This document shows, one piece after another, positions 36,401 through 49,600 of a stretch of DNA of 64,000 nt (its first letter is position 1; every line of letters begins with the position of its first letter). Source of the DNA: Phylloscopus collybita (lineage: Eukaryota > Chordata > Aves > Passeriformes > Phylloscopidae). The stretch is taken from NCBI GenBank assembly GCA_027886175.1, contig JAJNNQ010000028.1:2313001-2377000 (forward strand), written 5' to 3'. The notes beneath the pieces were generated by a model, which was not told where the DNA came from, did not search any database, and saw only the letters and a program-made list of their open reading frames with translations. Made by a program: the position numbers and the translations under genes.

Positions 36401-39400
36401 TCTTCTCTCCCCCCTCCAAAAAAAACACAAAATAAAACAAGTTTCTTTTCAAGCCAAGTTATTATTTCCCTTCACTGTACACGGCTGTAGTTGAAGTGGT
36501 TTAGTGCAGGTGTCTTGGTTGATACTCAGATGTAAAAAAAATAAGGATTGAGTGGTAGAAGTGGGGTGTTTTTTTGGTTTTTTTGTTTGGTTTTTTTTTT
36601 CAGGAGGACTAAACCAGGAAAGCCCAAACCTCTTTGCAACTTCCAAGTTGAGTCAAACCTGTGAATTTTTCTTCTCTTGCAGGGTTTGGGCCGTTTGGAG
36701 AGCACGCTGTGAACGCCAGCTGGATTGCAGTTCAGGTAAAGCCTGAATTTTTCCTCTTAGGAAGCCAAAACAGAGGACAGATCCCTGTCAAATTTGGGCT
36801 TTGGGCTCTTTTTTTTTTTTTTTTTTTTTTATCACTTTGCAACTTCTCCCCCCCGGTTTATTAAGGGATCTCCAGATGGTCAGCTGGATAATGTTTGATT
36901 CCCTGCTCGGGAAACAATCCCTGAGCTGCTGGAGTTTAATGGGATTGAGTTCCTGTGGCCGAGGCAAGTAAGGAATTCCCAGCTTTGGGATGGTTTTAAA
37001 GTGGGGTTTTAAAGTGGAATCTTCCCCTGCCCTGGAGAATTCAAAAAAACAAAGAAAACAAAACCCAAACCAAACCAACCCAAAGGAATCTGGATGTTTT
37101 TCCTCTCAGCCCTGACTTGAAGCTGGGCCAGTTGGTTCACCTTTAAACCCAGCCTCAGCCCTCAGGGGAGGCTTCCAGCTGCTGGTTTTGTGGAGCTGTC
37201 TGAGCCTCAGGAATCTCCATTCCGAGGCAGAGCTGCCTCTTTTTCTCCCCCCAACCCCTGGATCATCCTTTCTGTTCTCCCCACCCCTGATGGCCTGGCT
37301 GTTGGGACCAGGAGAGTTTTTGGGGAAATGGCTTTTTTTTTTTTTTTTTTTTTTCCTGCTCAGGAAAATCAAATTCGTGCCACTTGTAAGCTCTGCATCT
37401 TGCCTGGGCACATCCCTGAAATCCTGGGATATCCCAGGAGGGGAATCAAACCAGCCTGACTCCTCCTGGCCGTGCACAGGACACCCCAAAAAACCCCACC
37501 CCTGTGCCCAGGAGCTCATCTGTGTCAGGCTGACATCCCACAGAGGAGGCAAGAAGAAGGAATTAAGCTCTTTTTTGATGGAATTAAGGATTTTTATTTT
37601 TATTTTATTATTTTTTTTTTTACTTTTTGCATGGATGGTGCCACCACGTTATCCCATTTCTTTCCTTCTTTGTCACTTCTGGATGGGGTTTGTGGCAAAG
37701 CTCCTGGGAATTCCCTGGTACCTTTTAGTACAGTTGCCCAGGGAATTAAATCTTATTTTTCTCCCCACCACGTCTCTCTCCCCCCCTTCAGGGCTCTGAG
37801 ATTAATATCTCCTTTCGAATGCTTTTAAATTAAATCACAAAACTCTAATCAATTACAGCCAACTAATGTCCAGCTGCCTGGTAGGAGAAGACAAAAAAAA
37901 CCTGTGCCTCCAAGAGCTTTTTTTTTTTTTGGGAGCGGATATATTTTAAGTTTTGGGTGGTTTTGGGGGGGAATATGCAGGTTTTGGATGAGGGGGGGGA
38001 AAAAATACAGGATATTCCTAAAAAATCACAAGTGAGGCTCACTGATTTGGTTTGCTCCTGCTGGTGTGGTGTATTGTCAATAGCTGCTTTTATTTTCTTT
38101 TAGAGGAGACAGACAAAAGGGTGTTTTTGGGAGCAGGAGGAGTGGTGGGTGTTGTGATGTTGCTTAAAAAACAAAACAAAACAAAACAACAAAACAAACC
38201 CAAAGAGAAGCAGCTCGAGGCACTGGTGGCTGCTCAGCTCTGTGGCTGATGGGTGAAGTCATCCCCTCCATTTAAAATCCATTTTTAGTAGCTTGGGGGG
38301 GATGTTTTGAGTGGGTAAAATTCAGAGTTGGGGGTGCTTTGGGTGGGTAAAACTCAGATTTGGGGTGTTTTGAGTGGGTAAAACTCAGAGTTGGGGTGTT
38401 TTGAGTGGATGAAACAGAGCTGGGGATGTTTTGAATGGGTAAAACTCAGATTTGGGATGTCTTGAGTGGATAAGACTCACTGTTGGGGTGTTTTGAATAG
38501 ATAAAACCCAGAGTTAGGGATGTTTTGTGGATAAAACTCAGATTTGGGTTGTTTTGAATGGGTAAAACTCAGAGTTGGGGTGTCTTGAGTGGATAAGACT
38601 CAGAGTTGGGGTGTTTTGAATGGATAAAACCCAGAGTTGGGGGTGTTTTGTGGACAAAACTCAGATTTGGGTTGTTTTGAATGGGTAAAACTCAGAGTTT
38701 GGGGTATTTTCAGTGGATAAAACAGAGCTGGGGATGTTTTGAGTGTATAAAACTCCGATTTGGGGGTGTTTTGAGTGGATAAAATTCAGATTTGGGGTGT
38801 TTTGAGTGGATAAAACCCAGAGTTGGGGGTGTTTTGAATGGATAAAACAGTTGGGGAATGTTTTGAGTGGATAAAACTCTGATTTGGGTTGTTTTGAGTG
38901 GGTAAAACTCAGATTTGGGGGATGTTTTGAGTATATAAAACTCAGATTCGGGGGTGTTTTGAGTGGACGAAACAGAGCTGAGGATGTTTTGAGTGGGTAA
39001 AATTCAGATTTGGGGATGTTTTGAGTGTACAAAACCCAGAGTTGGGGGCTGTTCTGAGTACAAACCAGAGCCACCTTGGAGAGGCTGCAGGGTCCCGTTA
39101 CCATCCCCAGCAGATTATTTATGAAATATTAAATTATTCAGTAAATTATTACTGAAAACATCGGGCTGGGAGGCAGCAGCAGCGGGGAGGATTTGCCTTC
39201 CCCTTTCCCCAGTCTCAGCCCCGAGAGAGGCCCAGACAAAAAAAAAAAAAAAAAAAAAGAAAAAAAAAGAAAAAAAAAAAAAACCACAACAAAAAAAAAA
39301 AGGAACAGCATGTCTTTGAGGTGGGCATTGTGCGAGTTTCAGACGGGGACTTCATGGAGCGGGGTGGACACAAAGGCGTGTCTGAGTCCCCGAACCCCAG

Positions 39401-42400
39401 ACGGTGTGATCTGCATTTTAATAGAAGAGAAAAGGGAAAAAAAAAAAAAAAAAAAAAAAAATCAATTAAACAAATCTTTGGAAATCCTTTCCCCCCACCA
39501 TCCCTTTTCTAGGGCTGGAGCTAGTTTCTGGTTTGTGACGTTTTTATCCCCAGGATAAAAATTTGCTTCTCTTTTTTTTTTGTCTTTTTTTTCTCTCCCC
39601 CACCTCCCCTCTCTCCCCGGGGTTTTATTTGGCTTCTCCCCACAGGAGATGGGCACGGTGTGAGGTTTTGTTTTGGTTTTTTTTTTTCCTTGGAAGTGCA
39701 GGGAATTTCTGTCTGGTTTTGCAAGCTGACTGATTTTTTTTACACGTGGGTGCCTTAAATAGCGGCGTCAGCGAAAGGAAAAGTTTCAAAATTTTACCCA
39801 AAAAAAAAAAAAAAAAAAACCAAACCAAAACCCCTCGATGAAATGTTTGGGTTTTCACTCTCACGGGGGAGAGCTTTCCCTATAAAACCAGCGGGAAGGA
39901 AAAAAAACTCCTTTCTGCTTTATTTTAAGCTTTGCAGTAAAAAAAAAAACCCCACTCTCCCTGTGTTAATTTGGGTTTGCTGTTTTGGGTTTTCCGTCAC
40001 TTTGGCGTTTCGCTTCAGGATTTTTTTTTTTTTGTAATTTTAAATTTTTTATTTTTTTTTTTTAAACGGGCCGGGGGGGAGGCCCATTAAATTTTTTATT
40101 TTTTTAAGCTGGCGCCGGGGAGGGATTCCCAAGAAGAAATCACTAAAAATGAGCTTTTTTTTTTTTTTCCCCTCAGCTGTTTTTTTTTTCTGCTCTCCCT
40201 GCTTAGGTGTGGACACAGGTGTGACCTGTGGAGCTGCTGGGCTCCTTCATCCCCCTCCTCCTCCTCCTCCTCCCCAGACACAAAGTGCTGCTGGCTGAGG
40301 AGGAGGAGGAGGAGGAGGAGGAGAGGTCAGAGTGCATTTTGACATTAGGAAGGACAATTGCTGTCAGGGTGTCTAGACAGACCTGATAAGGATATTAGAG
40401 GCTGACAAAGAGCAGCATTGTGGAGGGGTCAGGGAATCGGTCACACATGTTCAGCCTGCTCTGTTTGTCAGGTGGATGGGGTTTAGTCAGGAGGGGAGGG
40501 GGGGACAGAACTTGTTTGGGGAGGGTTTTGTTTTTTTTTTTTTTTGGGGGGGTGGTGGGGAAGGTTACAAACATCTTCATTATGGGGTTGGTTAAAAAAA
40601 GGAAGGGGTGGTGGCTTGGTGGAGTTAAAGGAGGGAGGTGGGGAAGGGTGCTGTTTTCACCCAGCAAAAACTTCCCACCATCAAATCCCATCCCTGGGAG
40701 CTGTTCCCCTTCCCAGTCCTGCATCCTCAGGAGCATCACTTCCCAGCAGTGTTAACACTGCTAAGGAGCGTTCATCCTCCTCCCAAAAGAGGTTTAGGAG
40801 CGTTCATCCTCCTCCCAAAAAAGGTTTAGGAGTGTTCATCTCCTCCCAAAAAAGGTTTAGGAGTGTTCATCCTCCTCCCAAAAGAGGTTTGGGAGTGTTT
40901 CTCCTCCCAAAAGAGCCTTGGGAGTGTTTCTCCTCCTCCCAAAAGAGGTTTAGGAGTGTTCATCCTCCTCCCAAAAGAGGTTTAGGAGCGTTCATCCTCC
41001 TCCCAAAAGAGGTTTGGGAGTGTTCATCCTCCTCCCAAAAGAGGTTCAGGAGTGTTCATCCTCCTCCCAAAAAAGGTTTAGGAGTGTTCATCTCCTCCCA
41101 AAAGAGGTTTAGGAGTGTTCATCCTCCTCCCAAAAGAGCCTTAGGAGCGTTCATCTGTTGGGGAGGATGAAGTAGCTAGGCCTTGCAGAGATGATTTATT
41201 AGTAAAAGATTTCATACTTATGAAACCCACAAGAGGAATAGAATTAAAAGCAAAGTTTGAACTGTAAGCATGGACAGGAGGAAGGTGATCAAGCAGCTGA
41301 AAGGCTTTGGCTGGGTGAGTTCAGTGACACCCCTGCCAAGACAAAAGGATGGATAAAGGGTTGGACCTTCTCAGGTATCAGGGAAAAGGTGGTTTTTCAG
41401 GATTTTGGTCTGTAGAGTAGTATTGTAATGCTGTAGTTCCCATAGGCTGTGTGTAGATTCTGTAGGTTTTGTATCTTGAGGTGATTGGTTAATGTTCATT
41501 AGAACATTATTATATTAGAATATTCACGATAGAAAGGGTTCAAATGGAATGTAACAAGGAGTTCCCTCTCTTGGTGTGCCTTCCCTTGGACCCTCTTGGA
41601 CTTTGCACTGGATCCCTGGACCCTTCCCCAGTCAGGCTGCCTCCCCATGACCAACAAAGCACGTGTTCCAAAGAGTATCCTGATCCTCAGATCATCCCTC
41701 TCGCAGGACAACCAAGCGTGTTTTCTAATATTCATATATTTCTATATTCAATATTCATCCTCCTCCCAAAAGATGCTTGGGAGTGTTCATCCTCCTCCCA
41801 AAAGATGTTTAGGAGTGTTCATCCTCCTCCCAAAAGATGTTTAGGAGTGTTCATCCTCCTCCCAAAAGATGCTTGGGAGTATTTCTCCTCCTCCCAAAAG
41901 AGGCTTGGAAGTGTTTCTCCTCCCAAAAGATGCTTAGGAGTGTTCATCCTCCTCCCAAAAGAGGTTTGGGAGTGTCCATCCTCCTCCCAAAAGATGCTTG
42001 GGAGTGTTCATCCTCCTCCCAAAAGAGGTTTGGGAGTGTTCATCCTCCTCCCAAAAGAGGTTTGGGAGTGTTCATCCTCCTCCCAAAAGATGTTTAGGAG
42101 TGTTCATCCTCCTCCCAAAAGAGGTTTAGGAGTGTTCATCCTCCTCCCAAAAGATGTTTAGGAGTGTTCATCCTCCTCCCAAAAGAGGTTTGGGAGTGTC
42201 CATCCTCCTCCCAAAAGATGCTTGGGAGTGTTCATCCTCCTCCCAAAAGAGGTTTGGGAGTGTTCATCCTCCTCCCAAAAGAGGTTTGGGAGTGTTCATC
42301 CTCCTCCCAAAAGAGGTTTTGGAGTGTTCACCCTCCTCCCAAAAGAGGTTCAGGAGTGTTCATCCTCCTCCCAAAAGAGGTTTGGGAGTGTCCATCCTCC

Positions 42401-43578
42401 TCCCAAAAGAGGTTTGGGAGTGTTCATCCTCCTCCCAAAAGAGGTTCAGGAGTGTCCATCCTTCTCCCAAAAGAGGTTCAGGAGCGTTCATCCTCCTCCC
42501 AAAAGAGGCTTGGGAGTGTTCATCCTCCTCCCAAAAGAGGTTTGGGAGTGTTCATCCTCCTCCCAAAAGATGTTTGGGAGTGTTTCTCCTCCCAAAAGAG
42601 GTTTGGGAGTTTCATCCTCCTCCCAAAAGAGGCTGGCTGCTGTTTGAACACACTCCTTTGTAAACTCCTTCACTTTTTTTTTTATCGAGGCTCCAGGTGA
42701 AGCAGGGGAGGTTTTTTTTTTTGAAGGCAGATGGGTGCAGGAGGGAGCTGTGAGGAAAACCATCCCTCTCCATCCATCCATCTCTGGTAATGAATGTCTG
42801 AGCGTGCCAGACGCTGATCAATACAGCCAGGCTTTAATATCAGCCTTGCCCTGGGAGCCAGAGCCGGTGATTTATCATCGTTGCTCATATCTGCTGCTCT
42901 GTTGAAAAAAAAGTGTCACTTTGGCCTTTCCTGGCTGTTTTAGTTATCTTAAATCTTGTTACACCGCCGGGGTTTGGCTGTGCACGTGTGAGAGGTGGTT
43001 TTGTTGGTTTTTTGTTTTGTTTTTTTTTTCTGGAAAACCACTCATGCTGGTGAAAAACACAGAAAAACGATAGCAAGACACGTTTGAAATGGGGGGAGGC
43101 CTCAAACCTCAACTTGTCTTCTCCTTTCAAGTGTCTTTAATTTTTAATTTTTAACCTGGGGGGAATTACAAGGTTGGAGAGTGAAAACAGCTGATCTGCA
43201 CTCCTTGGCCTGAAGCTTGCAAAGGAGGAGAATAAAACCTGAGGATTGCTTCAAAGAGCAGCTCCTGGCTCGGGTCACCGAATCCAAACCTGGGACAGAG
43301 AGAAATTCAGGGATGTTTGGAGATGTTCCTTTGATAGTTTGATGGCTTTTTACCTGTTCCTACCTCAGATCCATAGGAGTGGCTCTGTTGGACATTGGGT
43401 GACAAGAGGAAAGCTTGATCAGGGTGAGGTGCTGCAGGAATTCCCTAAACGTGATGGCCAAGCTCTCTTCTCCCACTGGAAAAATGATTCCTGGTGTTGC
43501 CTGGCCCCAAAGTTTAGGCTCAGCTGCTGATGGTTTTGTTTAAGAACCCTTTTTTTCTTTTTTTTCTTTTTTTTCTTT

Positions 43579-43609
<31 letters not shown>

Positions 43610-46600
43610 TCTTTTTTTTCTTTTTTTTTCTTTTTTTTCTTTTTTTTTTCCTTTTTTTTCCTTTTTTTTCTTTTTTTCTTTTTTCTTTTTCTTTTTTCTT
43701 TTTTCTTTTTTCTTTCTTTCTTTCTTTTTTCTTTTTTCTTTTTTTCTTTTTTTTCTTTTTTTCTTTTTTTCTTTTTTTTTCTTTTTTTCTTTTTTTCTTT
43801 TTTTCTTTTTTTCTTTTTTTTTTTCTTTTTTTTTCTTTTTTTTCTTTTTTTCTTTTTTTTCTTTATTTTTCTTTGGATTTTTTTTCCCCCTCCCCAGAGG
43901 CTTCAGGGTGTTCCCTTGAGTTCTGGCAGCTTTGGGGTTGATGGCTCTGCGAGGTGCCAGAGGAGCAAAGCTCCAACTGGAGCCTTACTGGTGGAACTGG
44001 GGAGAGCAGGGGAGCATTATCCAGAACCTGTGTTTAGTCCCAGTTTTGGGATCAGACAGTGCTTTCCAGTCAGAAATACTGGGGGAGATAAAAAACAAAA
44101 ACAAAAAACCACAAACAAACAAAAAACCAAACAAACAAAAAAAAAACAAAAAAAAAAAAACAAGACAAACCACCCTTTTTACTGGTTTGCAAGGAATTTA
44201 ACTGACACCTTGTGTTTTAAAAGGTCTGAAGGGAATTGGCTCCGTTTATTGCTGGGATCTTTGGGATGTTTTCATGTCCAGAGAGAGAGAAATCATTTAC
44301 TGGGTTCGTTGGATCACCACCAGTGCTGTCGCCCAGCCCTTGAGAGCTCTTTATCTGGAAATAAATTGGAAATAAATGCAAAATTACTCTGGATGATGGA
44401 TAAAATCCTGCCAGTCCCACCTTGCCTGCCTTGTCACCCCCTGAGAGCAGCAGGGGCTGTGATTCTCTCCCTCTATAAATAACAGAGCCAAGGTTTCCTT
44501 GGGAGCGTGGGTGCTGCTGAGAGCTATTGTCAGTTAAATGTTGATTTCTTTGTCACACACACATCAGAGCCAGACAAAAAAACTCTTCACACAGGTGGGG
44601 AGATGCCTTTGTTGTTCTCATTATGGGTTTGTTGGTTTGGTTTTTTTGTTTTGTTTTTTTTTTTATTTTTTACAGTGGTTGCTGTAAACCCTTTCCAGGT
44701 GCTGTTTACAAGTTTCTACAACCAGGTGTAAACTGATATTAGCCCCTCTCTCTGCTATTAAACCTTCCAGGAGTAAATCCTCTGCTCCTCTCCTGTCTGA
44801 CCATCTCAGTTTTTTAAATCCTCTGCTCCTCTCCTGTCTGAACCATCTCAGTTTTTTAAATCCTCTGCTCCTCTCCTGTCTGACCATCCCAGTTTTTTAA
44901 ATCCTCTGCTCCTCTCCTGTCTGACCATCTCAGTTTTTGAAATCCTCTGCTCCTCTCCTGTCTGAACCATCTCAGTTTTTTAAATCCTCTACTCCTCTCC
45001 TGTCTGACCATCTCAGTTTTTTTGCTTTCCTGGTGTGTTGTTTTGTTTTTTTTTTTTATTTTAGGAGCTGGAGAAGCTGGGGCTGAGGGATGACGTGGAT
45101 CTGCACGTCTACGAGGTCCCTGTTGAGTACCAGACCGTGCAGAGACTCATCCCTGCCTTGTGGAAGAAGCACAGTCCCCAAGTGAGTGAGTAAAGGGAGG
45201 AGAGGAACACCCACCCAGCAAAGGCTTGGAATCTGCAGTGGGCACCCTGTGAAGTCTTTTTTTTTTTAATTTTTTTTTTTAATGTATTCTTTCAGCCTGG
45301 CAGTTCCTGGCTGGATTTTTTTTTTTTTTCCTCCTCTTTTGTGGTGAGAAGATGTGAATTTGTAGGGTTTTTACAGCTGGGAGTGCTGCAGTTCCCCGGG
45401 AGCAGTGGGTGTGAAGGGGCCACTGCAGAGGGCTGTCTAGACAGCTCGTGGTGTGTCTGTGCCACCTGGGCTCCTCCAGCAGCTGTGAAGGTGCCAAGGC
45501 TCCTTTTTTTTATCCTGATTAAATCACAATTTAGGTCGGGAAAGGGGGTGAAAGGAGAGGAATTGTGCCTGTGCTGAGCCCAGGGTGGGATTGCCTCGTC
45601 ATTGGGGAATCCCTGCAAGGCCTCACTGGGAATCCCAGAGGGGTTTGGGCTGGGGAGAAGCTCAGAACCCTGCCACAGGATCACCTGGGCTGGAAAATGC
45701 TCAAAGGGCACCGAGCCCAGCCTTGGACTGAGCGGCCAAACCCAGAACCCAAACCCTGATTCCACGAGGGCAGTGACAGGAATGTCACCAGGAACAGGAA
45801 TGTCACCAGGGACGGGAATGTCATCAGGGACAGGAGTGTCACCAGGAATAGGAATGTCACCAGGAATAGGAATGTCACCAGATACGGGAATGTCACCAGG
45901 GACAGGAATGTCACCAGACACGGGAATGTCACCAGGGACAGGAATGTCACCAGGGACAGGAGTGTCACCAGGGACAAGAATGTCACCAAATACAGGAATG
46001 TCACCAGGGACAGGAATGTCACCAGGGACGGGAGTGTCACCAGGGACAGGAATGTCACCAGGAATAGGAATGTCACCAGGAATAGGAATGTCACCAGATA
46101 CGGGAATGTCACCAGGGACAGGAATGTCACCAGACACGGGAATGTCACCAGGGACAGGAATGTCACCAGGGACAGGAGTGTCACCAGGGACGGGAATGTC
46201 ACCAGGGACAGGAATGTCACCAGGGACAGGAATGTCACCAGGGACAGGAGTGTCACCAGGGACGGGAATGTCACCAGGGACAGGAATGTCACCAGGGACA
46301 GGAGTGTCACCAGGGACGGGAATGTCACCAGGGACGGGAATGTCACCAGACACGGGAATGTCACCAGGGACAGGAGTGTCACCAGAGACGGGAATGTCAC
46401 CAGGGACAAGAATGTCACCAGGGACAGGAATGTCACCAGGGACGGGAATGTCACCAGGGACAAGAATGTCACCAGGGACAGGAATATCACCAGGGACGGG
46501 AATGTCACCAGGGACGGGAATGTCACCAGAGACAGGAATGTCACCAGGCCTCCAGTCCCTAAAAGTGACCATCCCCAAGAGAGCTGGGGCTGGCAGTTTG

Positions 46601-49600
46601 GACAAGCGGTTGGGAGTTTGGGAGTGCAAAGTTGCCAAAACAAACGTCTGGGTGGATCAGATTTGAGTATCCTCTGCATTTCCTAGGAAAACCCTTCTCC
46701 AGGTGTCTGGCTGGGGTGCCAGTGGGCGCTTGGCCAGCTCCAGAAGGAGTTGGCAGAACCATTCAAGGTGCTCTGGCAGGGACATCGCTGACCCCCAGCA
46801 GGTGCCTGGGACAGGTGGGCTCCTCACCTTCCCGGGGCACCTTTTGAACCCGAAGAGTTGGACATCCTCAGTTCCCATCTGTCACAAGAATGTGACAAAA
46901 ATGAGCGACACTCTCACCAGGCAAAAAAAGGGGCAGTTCATTTACAGACCTTGACATTTGTGGAATTCCAGCAGTGGCCGTGGATTGCAGGATGGAAATT
47001 GTCCTCTCCAACCACACTGGTCAAACCAACAGCCTGTCAATTCTCTCCTCCTCCAGAAAGGAATGCGAAACAATTATTACTATTTCATAATAATATATCA
47101 ATATATTATATACTCTGTATTATATACTATATATTTTATATATAATATATATTATATTATATTATATTATATTATATTTTATTATATTATATTATATATA
47201 TTATAATAATTAGATATATATTATATCTAATTATAATCTATATAATATAATGATATACAATAATATAATAATATATAACAATATATATAAATATATGAAT
47301 AACAAAAACATACAAATAAAAGACACGCATATAAATAAGGATATTTAATATAATTTTTTTTTAATATAATTTTTTTGGGTTTTTGGAAATTTTTTTTGGA
47401 TTTTTTTTTGGATTTTTTTTTGGATTTTTTGGAATTTTTTTTTTTATTTTATGGATTTTTGGGGGGGGAATTTTTCGGTTTTTTGGATTTTTTTTGGTTT
47501 TTTGGAATTTTTTTTTTATTTTTTGGAATTTTTTTTTATTTTATTTTATGGATTTTTGGGGGGATTTTATGGATTTTGGCGGGGGGAATTTTTCGGTTTT
47601 TTGGATTTTTTTTTGGTTTTTTGGAATTTATTTTTTTATTTTTTGGAAATTTTTTTTATTTTATTTTATGGATTTTTGGGGGGATTTTATGGATTTTTGC
47701 GGGGGGGGAATTTTTCGGTTTTTGGGGGGTTTTTTTTGGTTTTTTGGATTTTTTTTTTGGATTTTTTTGGATTTTTTTTTATTTTATTTTATAAATTTTT
47801 GGGGGGATTTTATGGATTTTTGGGGTGGAATTTTTCGGTTTTTTGGATTTTTTTTTGGTTTTTTGGAATTTTTTTTTTATTTTTTTGAAATTTTTTTATT
47901 GATTTTTTGGGGGGATTTTATGGATTTTTTGGGGGAGGGGAATTTTTCGTTTTTTTTCTTTTGCTTTTTTTTTTTTTTTCCTCGGGATTTCCCCCCTCCA
48001 CATCCACATCCAACCCCACCTTCTCCCCCTTTTTCTTTCCCAGCTGGTTGTCCACGTGGGCGTGTCGGGCATGGCCACCACGGTCACCCTGGAGAAGTGT
48101 GGCCACAACGTGGGCTACAAAGGGCTGGACAACTGCCGCTTCTGCCCGGGCTCGCAGTGCTGCGTGGAGGGCGGCCCCGAGAGCATCGACTCCCTCATCG
48201 ACATGGACGCCGTCTGCCGCCGCGTCTCCGCCCTGGGCCTGGACGTCACCGTCACCATCTCCAAGGACGCCGGCAGGTGACCCACCCCGCTGCCCAGGGA
48301 GGCACCCTGAGGGTGGTTTTTTGGGGTTTTTTTTGGGTTTTTTTTGGCCTTGAATGCCTCAGTGGCCCAGCTTGGGTTTGGGGCGCTTCCAATGGATTGG
48401 AGAGGCTGCGGCTGCTCTGGGAATTCCAGCTCCCTTGTTGCCCTCACAGGCAGGAATTCCTTCTCAATGTCCCACCAGATTCCATTTGCAGCCATTCCCT
48501 GTGTCTTATCCCTCATCCCAAATCCCTCTCCAGCTCTCCTTTGGAGCTCCAAGGTTTCTCTGGAGTTTTGATTTTCCAGCCTTGGGCGCTTCCAATGGAT
48601 TGGAGAGGCTGCGGCTGCTCTGGGAATTCCAGCTCCCTTGTTGCCCTCACGGGCAGGAATTCCTTCCCAATGTCCTACCTTTCCCACTTTGTAGCTGTTC
48701 CCCATGTCCTGTCCCTCATCCCAAATCCCTCTCCAGCTCTCCTTTGGAGCTCCAGGGTTTCTCAGGAGCTTTGATTTTCCAGCCTTGGGCGCTTCCAATG
48801 GATTGGAGAGGCCGCGGCTGCTCTGGGAATTCCAGCTCTCACGGGCAGGAATTCCTTCCCAATGTCTCACCAGATTCCCCTTTCCCACTTTGGAGCCGTT
48901 CCCTGTGTCCTGTCCCTCATCCCAAATCCTTCCCCAGCTCTCCTTTGGAGCTCCAAGGTTTCTCTGTTTTGATTTTCCAGCCTTGGGCGCTTCCAAGGGA
49001 TTGGAGAGGCCGCAGCTGCTCTGGGAGTTCCAGCTCCCTTGTTGCCCTCACGGGCAGGAATTCCTTCTCAATATCCCACCTTTCACAGTTTGGAGCTGTT
49101 CCCCCATGTCCTGTCCCTCATCCCAAATCCCTCCCCAGCTCTCCTTTGGAGCTCCAAGGTTTCTCTGTTTTGATTTTCCAGCCTTGGGTGCTTCCAGGGA
49201 TGTGGCTGCTCTGGGAGTTCCAGGCCCCTCGTCGCCCTCACGGGCAGGAATTCCTTCTCAATGTCCCACCAGATTCCATTTGCAGCCATTCCCTGTGTCT
49301 TATCCCTCATCCCAAATCCCTCTCCAGCTCTCCTTTGGAGCTCCAGGGTTTCTCAGGAGCTTTGATTTTCCAGCCTTGGGTGCTTCCAATGGATTGGAGA
49401 GGCCGCGGCTGCTCTGGGAATTCCAGCTCCCTTGTTGCCCTCACAGGCAGGAATTCCTTCTCAATGTCTCACCAGATTCCCCTTTCCCACTTTGGAGCTG
49501 TTCCCCATGTCCTGTCCCTCATCCCAAATCCTTCCCCAGCTCTCCTTTGGAGCTCCAGGGTTTCTCTGGAGCTTTGATTTTCCAGCCTTGGGTGCTTCCA

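Noticed and set aside
43530..43919. Phe-rich hydrophobic frame resembling a membrane protein
   Set aside because: Direct translation of the (TTTTTTTC)n tract.
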